A DNA stretch of 64,000 bases. Origin: Cladochytrium replicatum. Taxonomy: Eukaryota > Chytridiomycota > Chytridiomycetes > Cladochytriales > Cladochytriaceae. The notes beneath the pieces were generated by a model that saw only the letters and a program-made list of their open reading frames with translations, was not told the origin of the DNA and did no database searches. Below are positions 1-10,181 of this stretch, piece after piece. The DNA lies in contig JAHLKD010000092.1 of NCBI GenBank assembly GCA_025526935.1, forward strand, positions 1 through 64,000. The letters are read 5' to 3'. The stretch's first letter is position 1; each line of letters begins with the position of its first letter. Position numbers and translations under genes: made by a program.

Positions 1-721
1 GCCGGGTTTTCATGGAAAATTTTCGGGTCAGATCCGGGTTGGGTATCGGGTCCAGTAGGAAAACCCTTCTCGGGTCAAAAATCAGACCCGAGTAAAACCC
101 AATGTGATAGGGAAGCTAAAAGAAGCTATTGTTTTTCTGTACACGCGGACTTTCCAAGAAGACGCAATATAAGTTTTGTATGTATCAAACAATTTGCATC
201 ACAACAGACATCGAGGCATGTATTTTCTGTCCACTGGACACTTTCTCAACTCATTGACGGTACTTCAGTGATCTCTATCAAGTAAACTAACCTCTCTATC
301 AATGTTACTAGCATAGGATTCTGGCCACCCGGACACTTTCTCAACTCATTGACAGTACTCGTAATTCCTATCAGGTACAGCTAACTCTCTACAAATACTA
401 CTAGCAAAGATTCTGTCCACCCGGACAGAATCCTCTCTATCAATGTTATAGCCAGTTGCTTCCCTAGCTTATTATTGTTTTCAGATCGGGTAAGAAAACT
501 ATAGTGTCAGGGAACTATTATAGCATACATTCCTGTAACATTCCGGCTAAGAACACTGGGCCTGTATCTTCCCCGACAAACAGTACAACACCATTCCTCG
601 AACTACAAAGAAGCGAGCGTTGAAACAATCCAGACCATCATCTGAAAGAGATCAAGTGCAGAACCGGTGACTGCACCTGAAACATCTCTGGGATCGGCTT
701 CTGAAGTGGAAGAAGCAGAAG
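1..721. other. Non-coding left edge with repeats
   Basis: No convincing gene. The first 100 bases are rich in CGGGT/ACCCG words, including the inverted pair TCGGGTC (70-76) / GACCCGA (85-91). A tandem repeat follows at about 225-460. The stretch may be part of an unrecognised transposable element, but nothing here names it. Confidence 0.5.
225..460. repeat. Degenerate tandem repeat, about 93 bp, 2.5 copies
   Basis: Copies begin with TTCTG(T/G)CCAC at about 225, 319 and 411. The first two share the block GGACACTTTCTCAACTCATT and a Ser-Leu-like tail of CTCTCTA-rich sequence. The third copy is partial. At the third boundary there is a perfect 10-bp hairpin, GATTCTGTCC (409-418), loop ACCC, GGACAGAATC (423-432). 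No coding frame crosses the repeats. Confidence 0.75.
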
Positions 722-1169
722 TTGGCCTTGATGTCAAATCGACAGATGTCAAATCGGACAGCTCCTTCAAAGAACCCGGCGCAACGTGTTACTAAAGGGG
801 ATGCTGACTATTTGCTCATCGACGGACTCTGTCCTGCCTCAGACATACGACTTTGGTATCGAAAATTCAAAGCAAGCGGCCACACCTACGACTCGGAGGA
901 CTTCATCAGCAACTGTCAAACAAATTGTGATAAATGCGGCCCAAGATTTGTTCTTCAAGGGTTGATCGACCGGCTTAACTCTGACAGCAAGCTAGTTCGT
1001 CAAGTTCTGAATGAAATTCACGATGAATGCAGTGGACGAACCGAGTTCATAACAGCAGCAAACGGCCTATCGTATGGAGTGCTTGAAAAGCTCTTCCTTT
1101 CAGAAGGGAAACAACATTTCTGGACTTTTACAGGCAGCAGGGACACAAGTACGGCATTTACAGAGGAAT
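722..1169 (+). pseudogene. Unrecognised ORF cut by a copia LTR
   Basis: An open frame of about 149 codons runs into the left LTR of the family A element at 1170, then ends within 15 codons inside LTR sequence. It has a Cys pair (residues about 67-72, CDKC) and a mixed, soluble composition ending in HFWTFTGSRDTSTAF. I do not recognise it. It could be a gag-like protein of another element or a host gene broken by the insertion. The five bases before the LTR (GGAAT) do not match the five after the right LTR (GTTTC), so the original downstream half of this ORF is not at the other end of the element. Confidence 0.4.
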
Positions 1170-1769
1170 TGTTAAGTATTTCGATTGATGGACTTGGCCA
1201 ATCCAGTCATTGATAGTACAAAACACAAACGCCCGATATACAGAAATGTCACTCTTCACTGAGCAACATTTCTAACTATTGAACTAAAGCATATAGATGA
1301 TGATCTATTACGAGTTTGGATACCTCCGGTTATTTCTTCATGGGTTATATTATTGCAGCCATAGGTATAGTAAACTGTCATTACTTTTCTATCATCCACT
1401 TGTAGAAGTGAAGCCCGGATCAGATCACAGCAAAGGTTTACATATGATTAACGCGTTCGTGGGAATCATGTGTGAGAACAATCCTGTTGAGGAGAGCTAG
1501 ATCTCACGCACAGCTTAGCATGATTATGCTTCGCTACGCCTGTGAGAAGAAGAGGTCAAACCTTATCGCTTCAATCCAGATCTTCCGGAAGGAAGAGCCA
1601 AAACGACAGTACACTTATTTAAGGAGCCTGTGTGCGATACACACAAGGAGCATTCTCTTGCGCTAGTACTTGTGACTCGCAATCTTCTTTATTCATCTCT
1701 TAGAAACATTAACCCGTGAATTAGCAACAACACACAACCTGAGGATCCAGACCACAGCTTTGTTCAACA
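1170..1769 (+). repeat. Family A left LTR
   Basis: Starts TGTTAAGTATTTCG and ends TTTGTTCAACA. Further copies lie at 7133-7731 (+), 8619-9217 (-) and 12210-12787 (-, truncated). Differences from the right LTR include one-base indels near 1209, 1351 and 1552 and several substitutions. Confidence 0.95.
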
Positions 1770-1780
1770 CAATAGTTACG
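1770..1780 (+). other. Candidate primer-binding site
   Basis: CAATAGTTACG follows the left LTR directly. The same nine bases, CAATAGTTA, follow the unrelated LTR of family B (complement of 9536-9544). It does not start with TGG, so ordinary priming from a tRNA 3' CCA end is unlikely. Priming by an internal tRNA fragment, as known for Drosophila copia, is an inference. Confidence 0.45.
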
Positions 1781-1818
1781 AATCGTTGCTTTAACACATT
1801 TCTTCGGACAACAACGAC

Positions 1819-3014
1819 AGATGGGTTCACGATCGAATGACGCCACATCTTCGCGGCCCGAAGCCATTCACCGGTAAAACAGCTGCAGGATTTCGATCTG
1901 TACATGGAACAAGTGCAGAACTTACGCAAACTTACGTGGCGGCGCTGGCACTATGCTTCTCCAAGAACCAATGGCTCTTCCTGATAATCCGAATTACGAG
2001 GCGGAAGGAAATCGCCCACAGCGTCCGATAGTCATCGCCGGAGCTGCTGGCGGAGCTGCTAACGAAGCACGAGCACAATGGGAAGCAGAACTACGTGAAC
2101 ATTTGGCGATCGTCACACACAACAGTCACTTACGTACGCAATATCGTGCTGAGATGCAAGATTACCGTGCACAACAAGCGGACAATAACGTCGCAGTTGG
2201 AATTCTATGCGAATGTTTCCCAAAACGCGACATGAATCGAGTCAGAGCTTATGCGTCAGCAAAAGGCAAAGTCGATGGACTTCGCCGAATTTTCAGTGCT
2301 GGCGGACAAGCTCCGATCGAATCGTCTATGTGGGAGCAACGGCTGGTAGATCTGAAATGTACGAACGGTCAGTCGGCAGAAAGCGTTCAGCAGTTTGTGA
2401 CCGACCTCACTGAGTTATTCGAACTGAACTCTTTACCGGACGAACTCGTAATCAAGGATCTACTAAACCGGTTAGTCGCAAAAATCACGATGCAGACAAT
2501 TGAACTACGGACCCTCGTACCTTTTCTCGGAAAAATGATCACTTCTGCGTATGCCGAATGGGAACCGGCGTTAATACAAGATCCAATTGATGCTGCAAAT
2601 CCGAATGCTCCGCGACCATTCCACCAAAAGCCAACGCATTACTTCGAAACAGTGTCAAATATCTTGACCGACCTCAACCAATTGGTCCAACTCAACGTCA
2701 CCATGGATGCCGGTGGGCCGAATGGGACAAAGAGGCCATGGAAGGCAAAGCGAAGAAAGCGAAGGCGAAGCGAAAGCCAAGGTTGCAAGTCGGAGGATAT
2801 TTGTACCTTGCATCCGAACTCATCTCACACCAATTGCTCCAATGCCGTAAGAGGGTGCCTCGGGTGGCTCAGGCCGGTGCCGGTGGGAGTAGCAGTTCCA
2901 CTCGGACCAGGCAGTCGCAGGACTCCAGGCTCGTCCACATCTTCTTCTGTCAAAGAAGACAGATCTCACATGCAATTTCTGTGGCAAACGAGGACACAAG
3001 CCGTCGGCGTGTAA
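1819..3014 (+). pseudogene. Family A gag, frameshifted
   Basis: The gag coding capacity is spread over three frames near its start. One frame has GPKPFTGKTA, a second has DFDLYMEQVQNL, and the third is open from about 1935 to 3014. These align in order with the family B gag beginning at 9485 (KPRPFAGQT, EFDKYMKIVQNY, GEAGTLLTKLP). The conserved LHPNSSH motif is near residue 285 of the long frame. The CCHC knuckle that normally ends gag is in a different frame (2971 onward), so another shift lies between about 2830 and 2970. The product cannot be made intact from this copy. Confidence 0.8.
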
Positions 3015-5306
3015 ACGCTATCTCACTGCAAAGAGTCTTTGTTTAGACACGGATTTTCGTGCATTCATTGCCAGCCGTGGCGATGCAGGTGATGATTCGT
3101 CGGAGGACGAATCTACCGCCAAACCGGTGTTGACCAAGAAGGTAATCTTTGACCTTACCCAACCTACTTCTGTTGATAAAGATGCTGACACATACATCGG
3201 AAATATGTTTTCGATAGTGAACGCACACTCGGCACAGAAGGTTGTCCGTGTACATGTTCAAGCAAAGGATCGTGTGGGTTTGCTTGATACAGGCGCAACT
3301 GTTTGGATGACACCTAATCGTCATGCCTTTAGTTCGCTGACGTATACGAATGACGAGGACGTGGTGGAACTAGCGGATAGTCATACAATTCCAGTTTGTG
3401 GTTTTGGAGATGTATCTGTAGTTTTACCCAATGGGCGAATTAAGATAATACACAACGCACTTTATGTTCCTGATCTCGAAGACACACTTGCATCAGTGTG
3501 TAGTATCATTGGAGACGGGGACATTGTGAGTTTCACCAAAGACAAGGTTATCCTCACGCATGGGTGATACGGATGAACACGTTATTATTGGGCGACAGGA
3601 AAGAGATTTGTACTATCTCTATGCTGATGTTAGTACCGTCGGAACTCACCAACCGCGGCATGTGATTGCTCAACGAGCTAAAGCAGTAGCGGTATCCGCA
3701 GAAGGTCTCGATCAGTCGATGGACTTTACGTCCGGTGTACGATCTTCTCACGCGATGGGTCTCGATGTAATGTCAGACAACAAGCATTCGTCAAACGAAC
3801 GATGATGAATGTCAACGAGCATCTCAAGATACAGTTGGAGTGAGCACCAACTTATCGCCAGTGACAGTACACGAAACTTGCAAAGTTACACCAGCAGTTT
3901 GGTCAGCATCCACTTACGGACGATCTTTCGAACGGCAGAGAAGCTCAACATCAAAATGCCCAAGGTTGAACCAGATGCATTCAATCTTGTCAACAAATCA
4001 ATTATGCAGAATTGTTTGGTCTGTAGTCGCACGAAGCTGAAGCAGAAGCCGATTTATTCTACAATAAGTCGAGCTCCGAGGAAACTTTTCCGTCTGTTTT
4101 CCGATGTCGTACGTTTAATCTACGACGGACAGAAGAAGAGATATTGGCAGATCATTGTCGACGAACAACCTCGTTTCATCACAATCTACTTCCTGAATCG
4201 AAAGAGTGATGCGGTGGGATAGTATGATTCGACATATCGCTGATGTGGAAAATCGCAATCACCCATTACACGTTGCTGAACTACGTTCCGATTCAGGAGA
4301 ATTGATTACTAAACGGTTGATCCAATGGTGCAATACCAAGATTCCTCGCATCCGCGTCCACCCAGCTCCTCCGTCAGTAAAGGAACTCGATGGTCTATCA
4401 GAGCGGAATATACAATCGATCAAGTATATGTCGGACGCGATGCTGCTACAAGCTGGACTACCACGAACACTTCAATTCGTGCAACTCTCCATCCTATACG
4501 CTGCGGTCGTCAAGAACGCTACTTTCCATTCAGCTGTGAATGCGATTCCGTACTGTGCTTACCTTGACAAGCGGATAGATTTGGCAACTATCCACGCCTT
4601 TGGAACACTCGTTAGTTTGTGGATCTCACACGAACAAAGGTTGGCGCGCAGAATCCGAGACAAGTCTGAACTAGGTCTGTTTCTCGGATACAAGGGTGAA
4701 GACCTGAAGATCGTCATAGCACTCAATTTTCGGACAAACACAATAGGCGAATACTTCCATGTTACGTTCCACGAGGGAGTTTTTGTTGGTTATAATCCTA
4801 CCCGACAGTTACTCGACGATCTTACGGTACAATATCCACTGAAGGCCGGGACATATTTCGATGTTGATCAAATACCAACCGGGGATCAGGGGGTGCAAGA
4901 GACGACTGTTGAGTTTGTCTCAGACAATTTCCCGATTTCTACCGTTGCAGACGAAGAAATCGATGAGGATATAAACGACGACCCCATATATTACCGCTTA
5001 GAAGAAGCCGGTGACATGCATGTTGTTGAACATTTACATGGACTAGACGATGATGACCCAGACGATGCTGATTATGATCCAAATGCTGATTTATCGACTC
5101 CACAATCCATTACTGAAGAATCTCCGAATTTGTCTTCCGTATCTCCTGTAGAGGAATATGATGCACAACTCGAAAGTGATCTTCAATTCATTGGAGAAGA
5201 TGTCGACGAAGCATATGCAGCAAGAAAACGAAAAACGTCAAGCAAGTGCAAATTTGTCGAACGCCAAAAGGAAACAAAATTCCTTGTTTACCCGGTCCGT
5301 TCCTAA
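2971..5306 (+). pseudogene. Family A knuckle-protease-integrase, broken
   Basis: Starts with a textbook CCHC knuckle (C-x2-C-x4-H-x4-C, 2971-3012) and runs open to 3567 through the aspartic-protease motif LLDTGAT (about 3283). A frame change follows. The next frame ends at 3805 with two adjacent TGA codons, then resumes at 3809 with an integrase zinc-binding CLVC motif and the first catalytic Asp region (QIIVDE). Another frame change near 4206 leads into the integrase core with LRSDSGE and LDGLSERN, which match the second Asp and the Glu regions of copia integrases. The last shift, near 5160-5300, moves into the RT frame. At least three frameshifts and two stops separate the domains. Confidence 0.82.
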
Positions 5307-7005
5307 TATCGATTGGACCCTGAAGGCCGATTCCTCATATCCAACACAACCAATTGCGAATGGAAATATACGGACTGCACCAAAGACTCTTCGTGAGGCT
5401 TTATCACGATCCGATGAGGCTCCATTCTGGTTAGCGGCGATGAAGGAGGAAGTTACACAACTAGTCGGCAACAATACTTGGGCCGAAACGTTTTTACCTG
5501 ATGGACGGAATTTATTATCGGGCAAATGGGTTTTCACATATAAGCTTGACGAACATGGCAATATTACTCGATTCAAAGCACGTTGGGTCGTACGAGGATT
5601 TTCACAGATTGAAGGATTGGATTTCGATGAAACCTATTCTCCAGTTACGAAAACGTCCACGATCCGTTTTCTGATTGCATTAGCAGCATTAGTCGGCATG
5701 ATCATATTCCAGTTTGATATCAAGGGTGCATATCTCAATGCGATACTGGAAGAAGAGAACTACGTCGAACTCCCTCATGGTTTCGGACGAGTAGATTTCC
5801 AGAATCGACCCATCGTCTGCAGACTTATCAAAAGTCTGTACGGTCTACACCAGGCAGCTCGAGAATGGTACAAAACTCTTTGGAAACAATATCTCAGTGT
5901 TGGTTTCGTGCGGAATATTGCAGACATCTGTCATTTCTGGCGATACAATCCAACAAATAATACCCGCGAACACACTACCGTTCATGTCGATGATATACTA
6001 CATTTTTCCACAGATCCAAACGCATATCATCGGTTTCAGACCGATTTGGAAACTTCGTTCACAGTAGGCAGTACTTCGAAGGCGAAATGGATTCTGAAAA
6101 TGGAGTTATTGCAGACAACGGAAGGATATTTCCTTAGCAATGCATTGTACGTAAAGAAGATTCTCGAAGAAGCGAATTTATGGGGTACCAACATCAAACC
6201 GACCAAAACACCGATGTCAAAATCATATATCTTTGATGAGACCACACCAACACTGTCCGATGCCGAGGCAACACAATTTCGATCAATGTTAATGAAGATA
6301 TCGTACGTGGCGACTAAGACACGACCGGATATTTCATACGCAGTCAATATTTTGGCACAACATCAGATTGATCCTCGACAGTCAGAATCAAAGGCTCTCT
6401 ATCGATTACAACGATATTTACTCGGTACTTGGGATTACGGTTTACACTATACACGGACTGGTATCACGTCTCCGATGCTAAGACCCGACGGTCTCTACAT
6501 GTTTGATTCGGCTAACAACCCACAAGGTTATGCCGATGCAGACTGGGCGGGCGATGCAGATAGATACTCACGAACCGGTTACGTGGTAATGTTCGCTAAT
6601 GCGGCAATCAGTTGGCAGTCGATTCGACAACAGACTATTGCAGCCTCGTCGCCGGAAGCCGAACTGTATGCGCTGAACGAACTATCGCGTGAGATGAAGT
6701 GGATGAAAAATCTTATGACGGGTATTGGAATTACGTCGTTCAATCCGCTCCGTTTATGGCAAGACAATCAATCCACCGAGTCTATCGCAAACAATCTGTT
6801 CAACAACAAACGGACCAAACACATGGACGTTCGCGAGAGATTTGTGAATCTCCAAGTTGAACAGAAACATCAGGAGTTACACCATATGGATACTTCTGAT
6901 ATGATCGCGGACATCTTAACTAAACCTCTTGGAAGTAAATTATACCTTAAACACAGGGGCTCGTTGGGGCTAGTCAGTCAGTCTTCACTTAATATACTAT
7001 CTTGA
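5158..7005 (+). CDS. Copia reverse transcriptase-RNase H (615 codons open)
   Basis: This is the only intact part of the family A polyprotein. The RT palm motifs are visible: KARWVVRGFSQ, FDIKGAYLNA (first catalytic Asp) and HVDDIL, the copia form of the YxDD box. RNase H begins at GYADADWAGD and contains SSPEAELYAL and the DNQSTESIA block, then ends in the conserved C-terminal TKHMDVR and ADILTKPL motifs. In a live element this would be the C-terminal part of one gag-pol polyprotein, so its apparent ATG at 5158 is probably not a real start. The frame links to the upstream integrase only through a frameshift. Confidence 0.9.
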   Translation: MMHNSKVIFNSLEKMSTKHMQQENEKRQASANLSNAKRKQNSLFTRSVPNIDWTLKADSSYPTQPIANGNIRTAPKTLREALSRSDEAPFWLAAMKEEVTQLVGNNTWAETFLPDGRNLLSGKWVFTYKLDEHGNITRFKARWVVRGFSQIEGLDFDETYSPVTKTSTIRFLIALAALVGMIIFQFDIKGAYLNAILEEENYVELPHGFGRVDFQNRPIVCRLIKSLYGLHQAAREWYKTLWKQYLSVGFVRNIADICHFWRYNPTNNTREHTTVHVDDILHFSTDPNAYHRFQTDLETSFTVGSTSKAKWILKMELLQTTEGYFLSNALYVKKILEEANLWGTNIKPTKTPMSKSYIFDETTPTLSDAEATQFRSMLMKISYVATKTRPDISYAVNILAQHQIDPRQSESKALYRLQRYLLGTWDYGLHYTRTGITSPMLRPDGLYMFDSANNPQGYADADWAGDADRYSRTGYVVMFANAAISWQSIRQQTIAASSPEAELYALNELSREMKWMKNLMTGIGITSFNPLRLWQDNQSTESIANNLFNNKRTKHMDVRERFVNLQVEQKHQELHHMDTSDMIADILTKPLGSKLYLKHRGSLGLVSQSSLNILS

Positions 7006-7123
7006 ACGACCGGCTGGCGATGTCAATACAACTCACCTTTATTTCAATAGAATATCAACTTCAGCATTTACAGAAAGTTATGATCGGTTGAGTGATACTC
7101 TCGGTTGTACCTATCTAATGACT

Positions 7124-7132
7124 GAGGGGGTG
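7124..7132 (+). other. Polypurine tract, family A
   Basis: GAGGGGGTG lies directly upstream of the right LTR, where plus-strand DNA synthesis is primed. Family B has the closely similar GCGGGGGTG at its LTR (complement of 9780-9788). Confidence 0.7.
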
Positions 7133-7731
7133 TGTTAAGTATTTCGATTGATGGACTTGGCCAATCCAGTCATTGATAGTACAAAAACACAAACGCCCGA
7201 TATACAGAAATGTCACTCTTCACTGAGCAACATTTCTAACTATTGAACTAAAGCATATAGATGATGATCTATTACGAGTTTGGATACCTCCAGTTATTTC
7301 TTCATGGGTTATATTTATTGCGGCCATAGGTATAGTAAACTGTCATTACTTTTCTATCATCCACTTGTAGAAGTGAAGCCCGGATCAGATCACAGCAAAG
7401 GTTTACATATGATTAACGCGTTCGTGGGAATCATGTGTGAGAACAATCCTGTTGAGGAGAGCTAGATCTCACGCACAGCTTAGCATGATTATGCTTCGCT
7501 ACGCCTGTGAGAAGAAGAGTCAAACCTTATCGCTTCGATCCAGATCTTCCGGAAGGAAAAGCCAAAACGACAGTACACTTATTTAAGGAGCCTGTGGCGA
7601 TACACACAAGGAGCATTCTCTTGCGCTAGTACTTGTGACTCGCAATCTTCTTTATTCATCTCTTAGAAACATTAACCCGTGAATTAGCAACACACACAAC
7701 CTGAGGATCCAGACCACAGCTTTGTTCAACA
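7133..7731 (+). repeat. Family A right LTR
   Basis: 599 bp, TGTTAAG...TTCAACA. It is followed immediately by family B gag sequence on the opposite strand. By eye it is closer to the solo LTR at 8619-9217 than to its own left LTR. Confidence 0.95.
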
Positions 7732-9485
7732 GTTTCTCAATCAAATATTTGAGTTGTTTACACTCTGCAGAAGAATGAGAAGAGTTGGGATGTAAAACAC
7801 AAACCACATGAGCAGCATGAGCTTTCGGTAGTCTTTTGGCTTTGCTCGCATGGCTTTGCCTTCGATTTGAGGTGAATCTGAAGGAGTGTAATCGCGAGTT
7901 ACGTCGCTCCACATTTCTCTCTCAGCGCATTGGTCTGCCAACTTCCATTCCCGTCTCACCCTTGGCTTCCAGTTGCTTACTGTTCCTGAAAAATGACTCT
8001 GCTGAATGTCCACGAACAGGAGCTTCTATTTGAATGATTTCTCTCATCTCAGCAAGTAAGTTCTGCATTGTTCTCAGGTAATGGTGTTCTGATTGTATCT
8101 TCTGACCAGAATCATCCTCATCATCAAGTAGATCAGGTTCATACTTTGTGAAAGTATCCATTGAGATGTCTCTGAGTAAAATTGAAAAGGATTGTAGATT
8201 GATATCAGGTTCACTTATCTTTGAGCAAACTTGAGTGAGAAGTTCCTGAATAACAGCTTCAGCCGGTTGGGTTGAAAGCTTCTCCTCGGTGAGTTGAATC
8301 AGCTCAGCAATGAATGATTTGACTTCAAGTGCATCTTCACCGTTGGAGCAAGCTAGAGCTTTGAAACGGTCTTCCCAATGGCGGCTCTCAAAAGTCTTCT
8401 GCCGTTTTGCTGCGTAAATTCCGCGTAAAGCAGCAACTCGATCAACGGCATTCTGATGTTTTTGCGCTAAATTGATGTCGACCTCTGGAAAACAATCGGC
8501 AAGACAACTGTTTGCAATGTTGTTGTGTCCTTGAGATCGTTCGTACATCTGTAATTCAGCGCGATATGATTGTAATCGTCGATGATTGTCATTCACAATT
8601 GCGTTGTACTCTTTCAATTGTTGAACAAAGCTGTGGTCTGGATCCTCAGGTTGTGTGTGTTGCTAATTCACGGGTTAATGTTTCTAAGAGATGAATAAAG
8701 AAGATTGCGAGTCACAAGTACTAGCGCAAGAGAATGCTCCTTGTGTGTATCGCCACAGGCTCCTTAAATAAGTGTACTGTCGTTTTGGCTTTTCCTTCCG
8801 GAAGATCTGGATCGAAGCGATAAGGTTTGACTCTTCTTCTCACAGGCGTAGCAAAGCATAATCATGCTAAGCTGTGCGTGAGATCTAGCTCTCCTCAACA
8901 GGATTGTTCTCACACATGATTCCCACGAACGCGTTAATCATATGTAAACCTTTGCTGTGATCTGATCCGGGCTTCACTTCTACAAGTGGATGATAGAAAA
9001 GTAATGACAGTTTACTATACCTATGGCCGCAATAAATATAACCCATGAAGAAATACCCGGAGGTATCCAAACTCGTAATAGATCATCATCTATATGCTTT
9101 AGTTCAATAGTTAGAAATGTTGCTCAGTGAAGAGTGACATTTCTGTATATCGGGCGTTTGTGTTTTTGTACTATCAATGACTGGATTGGCCAAGTCCATC
9201 AATCGAAATACTTAACATCAATGCTCCGTCGTACTCTTTAACGGCATAATCAAAATCATTTGTTGTGTCGTATTCTTCGAGTGCAGATGGTTGTTCAGGC
9301 CGTTCAGGTTCCTCTTCTTTCACAAAGTCTTCCGGCTTTGGGTAGGGCAACTTTGTGAGCAAAGTTCCAGCTTCTCCTTTCGAGTTCGCATAATTCTGAA
9401 CGATCTTCATGTATTTATCGAACTCCCCAAGCGTTTGCCCAGCGAACGGCCTTGGTTTTCCGTCGCAGGTGTCGTTCTTAGGCAT
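7732..9485 (-). pseudogene. Family B copia gag, interrupted by a solo LTR
   Basis: Reads on the minus strand from ATG at 9485 (MPKNDTC) to 9218, is interrupted by the family A LTR 8619-9217, then resumes at 8618. With the LTR and one TCAAT copy left out, the frame is continuous, so gag was open when the LTR landed. It stays open to a stop at 7922, then the frame changes and the LHPNSSHSSAECKQL motif is read in another frame near 7800-7750. The gene is cut at 7732 by the right end of the family A element, before the CCHC knuckle. A related gag end is at 11986-12209. Confidence 0.8.
8619..9217 (-). repeat. Solo family A LTR with 5-bp target duplication
   Basis: A full-length 599-bp LTR, flanked by perfect TCAAT duplications (8614-8618 and 9218-9222), with no internal element sequence attached. 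This is the signature of insertion followed by LTR-LTR recombination. It lies in inverted orientation to the LTR at 7133-7731, with 887 bp between them. Confidence 0.92.
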
Positions 9486-9544
9486 ACTGTAAGCGTTGGA
9501 GATGTGGTGTTGATTGGGGAAGCGCCTTGTGGCAATAACTATTG

Positions 9545-9779
9545 TGTGATTATCATCACATTCTTTCTCAAACGCGTGATCACTCGCAGAACTCTACTAG
9601 ATTCCAATGAGTAAAGGAGGATGTCTTCATGACCAATAGTTAGAAATGCCAGTTCTTTCATGTAATGTATGATTACGCATGAACTTGTCCCAGACGTCTC
9701 TGGTAAGGCTATTTCCCCTCGGTGTCGGTAGCGGATGAAGACTGGAGTAGCTAGTTCCATATATGGGCATGCATCAACA
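9545..9779 (-). repeat. Family B LTR (235 bp)
   Basis: On the minus strand, TGTTGATGC... at 9779 to ...ATCACA at 9545. It is preceded by a polypurine tract and followed by the CAATAGTTA candidate primer site and then the gag ATG at 9485. RNase H of a family B copy ends just upstream and gag of a family B copy starts just downstream, so one LTR is shared between two partial copies. Confidence 0.7.
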
Positions 9780-9790
9780 CACCCCCGCAG
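9780..9790 (-). other. Polypurine tract, family B
   Basis: Minus-strand CTGCGGGGGTG directly abuts the family B LTR start at 9779. It closely matches the family A tract CTGAGGGGGTG. Confidence 0.65.
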
Positions 9791-9959
9791 TCAAAGCTGC
9801 GGTAGACAATAAGGATATTGGTATGAGCGTTGAGTCGCACGTGTGTTTGTTGGTAATGTATGTATTAATCAACAAGGGTAAAATCAGATTGACGTGTAAG
9901 AGCAAGTGCGCGTGTGAACTTTGAAAATAATTAGAATGTTAAGGGTTTTGTGAAAATGT

Positions 9960-10181
9960 CAGCAATTTGGTTCTCAGTATCAATATCTCTGAATTCCTGC
10001 CGCTTCTGCTCAATTTGAAGATTCATAAACTTTTCTCGAACATCAATGTAACTAACCCAAGTTTTTTTGGTTTGCGTTGCACCATATCAGCAATTTGGTT
10101 CTCAGTATCAATATCTCTGAATTCCTGCTGCTTCTGCTCAATTTGAAGATTCACAAACTTTTCGCGAACATCCATGTGTTT
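9960..10181. repeat. 94-bp direct duplication in the RNase H end
   Basis: CAGCAATTTGGTTCTCAGTA... occurs at 9960-10053 and again at 10088-10181 with few differences, 34 bases apart. The duplicated piece encodes the RNase H C-terminal segment (DIDTENQIADM on the minus strand), so this copy has a repeated, frame-disturbed tail. Confidence 0.8.

Larger units (their letters stand above)
1170..7731 (+). mobile_element. Ty1/copia LTR retrotransposon, family A
   Basis: A 6.56-kb element with direct LTRs of 600 and 599 bp (1170-1769, 7133-7731), each TG...CA. Order is LTR, gag with CCHC knuckle, protease, integrase, reverse transcriptase, RNase H, polypurine tract, LTR. The integrase-before-RT order places it in Ty1/copia (Pseudoviridae type). 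The two LTRs differ at about ten positions, giving roughly 98 percent identity by eye. Gag and the protease-integrase part are broken by frameshifts and stops, while RT-RNase H is open. Flanking five-base sequences differ (GGAAT left, GTTTC right), so there is no target-site duplication. The right end sits inside the gag of a family B element. Confidence 0.93.

Noticed and set aside
1297-1500. A 61-67 codon frame ending GIMC(E/N)(N/D)NPVEES in all four family A LTRs
   Set aside because: Its conservation follows simply from the LTRs being near-identical copies. It has no domain and lies across the LTR regulatory region. Not claimed as a gene.
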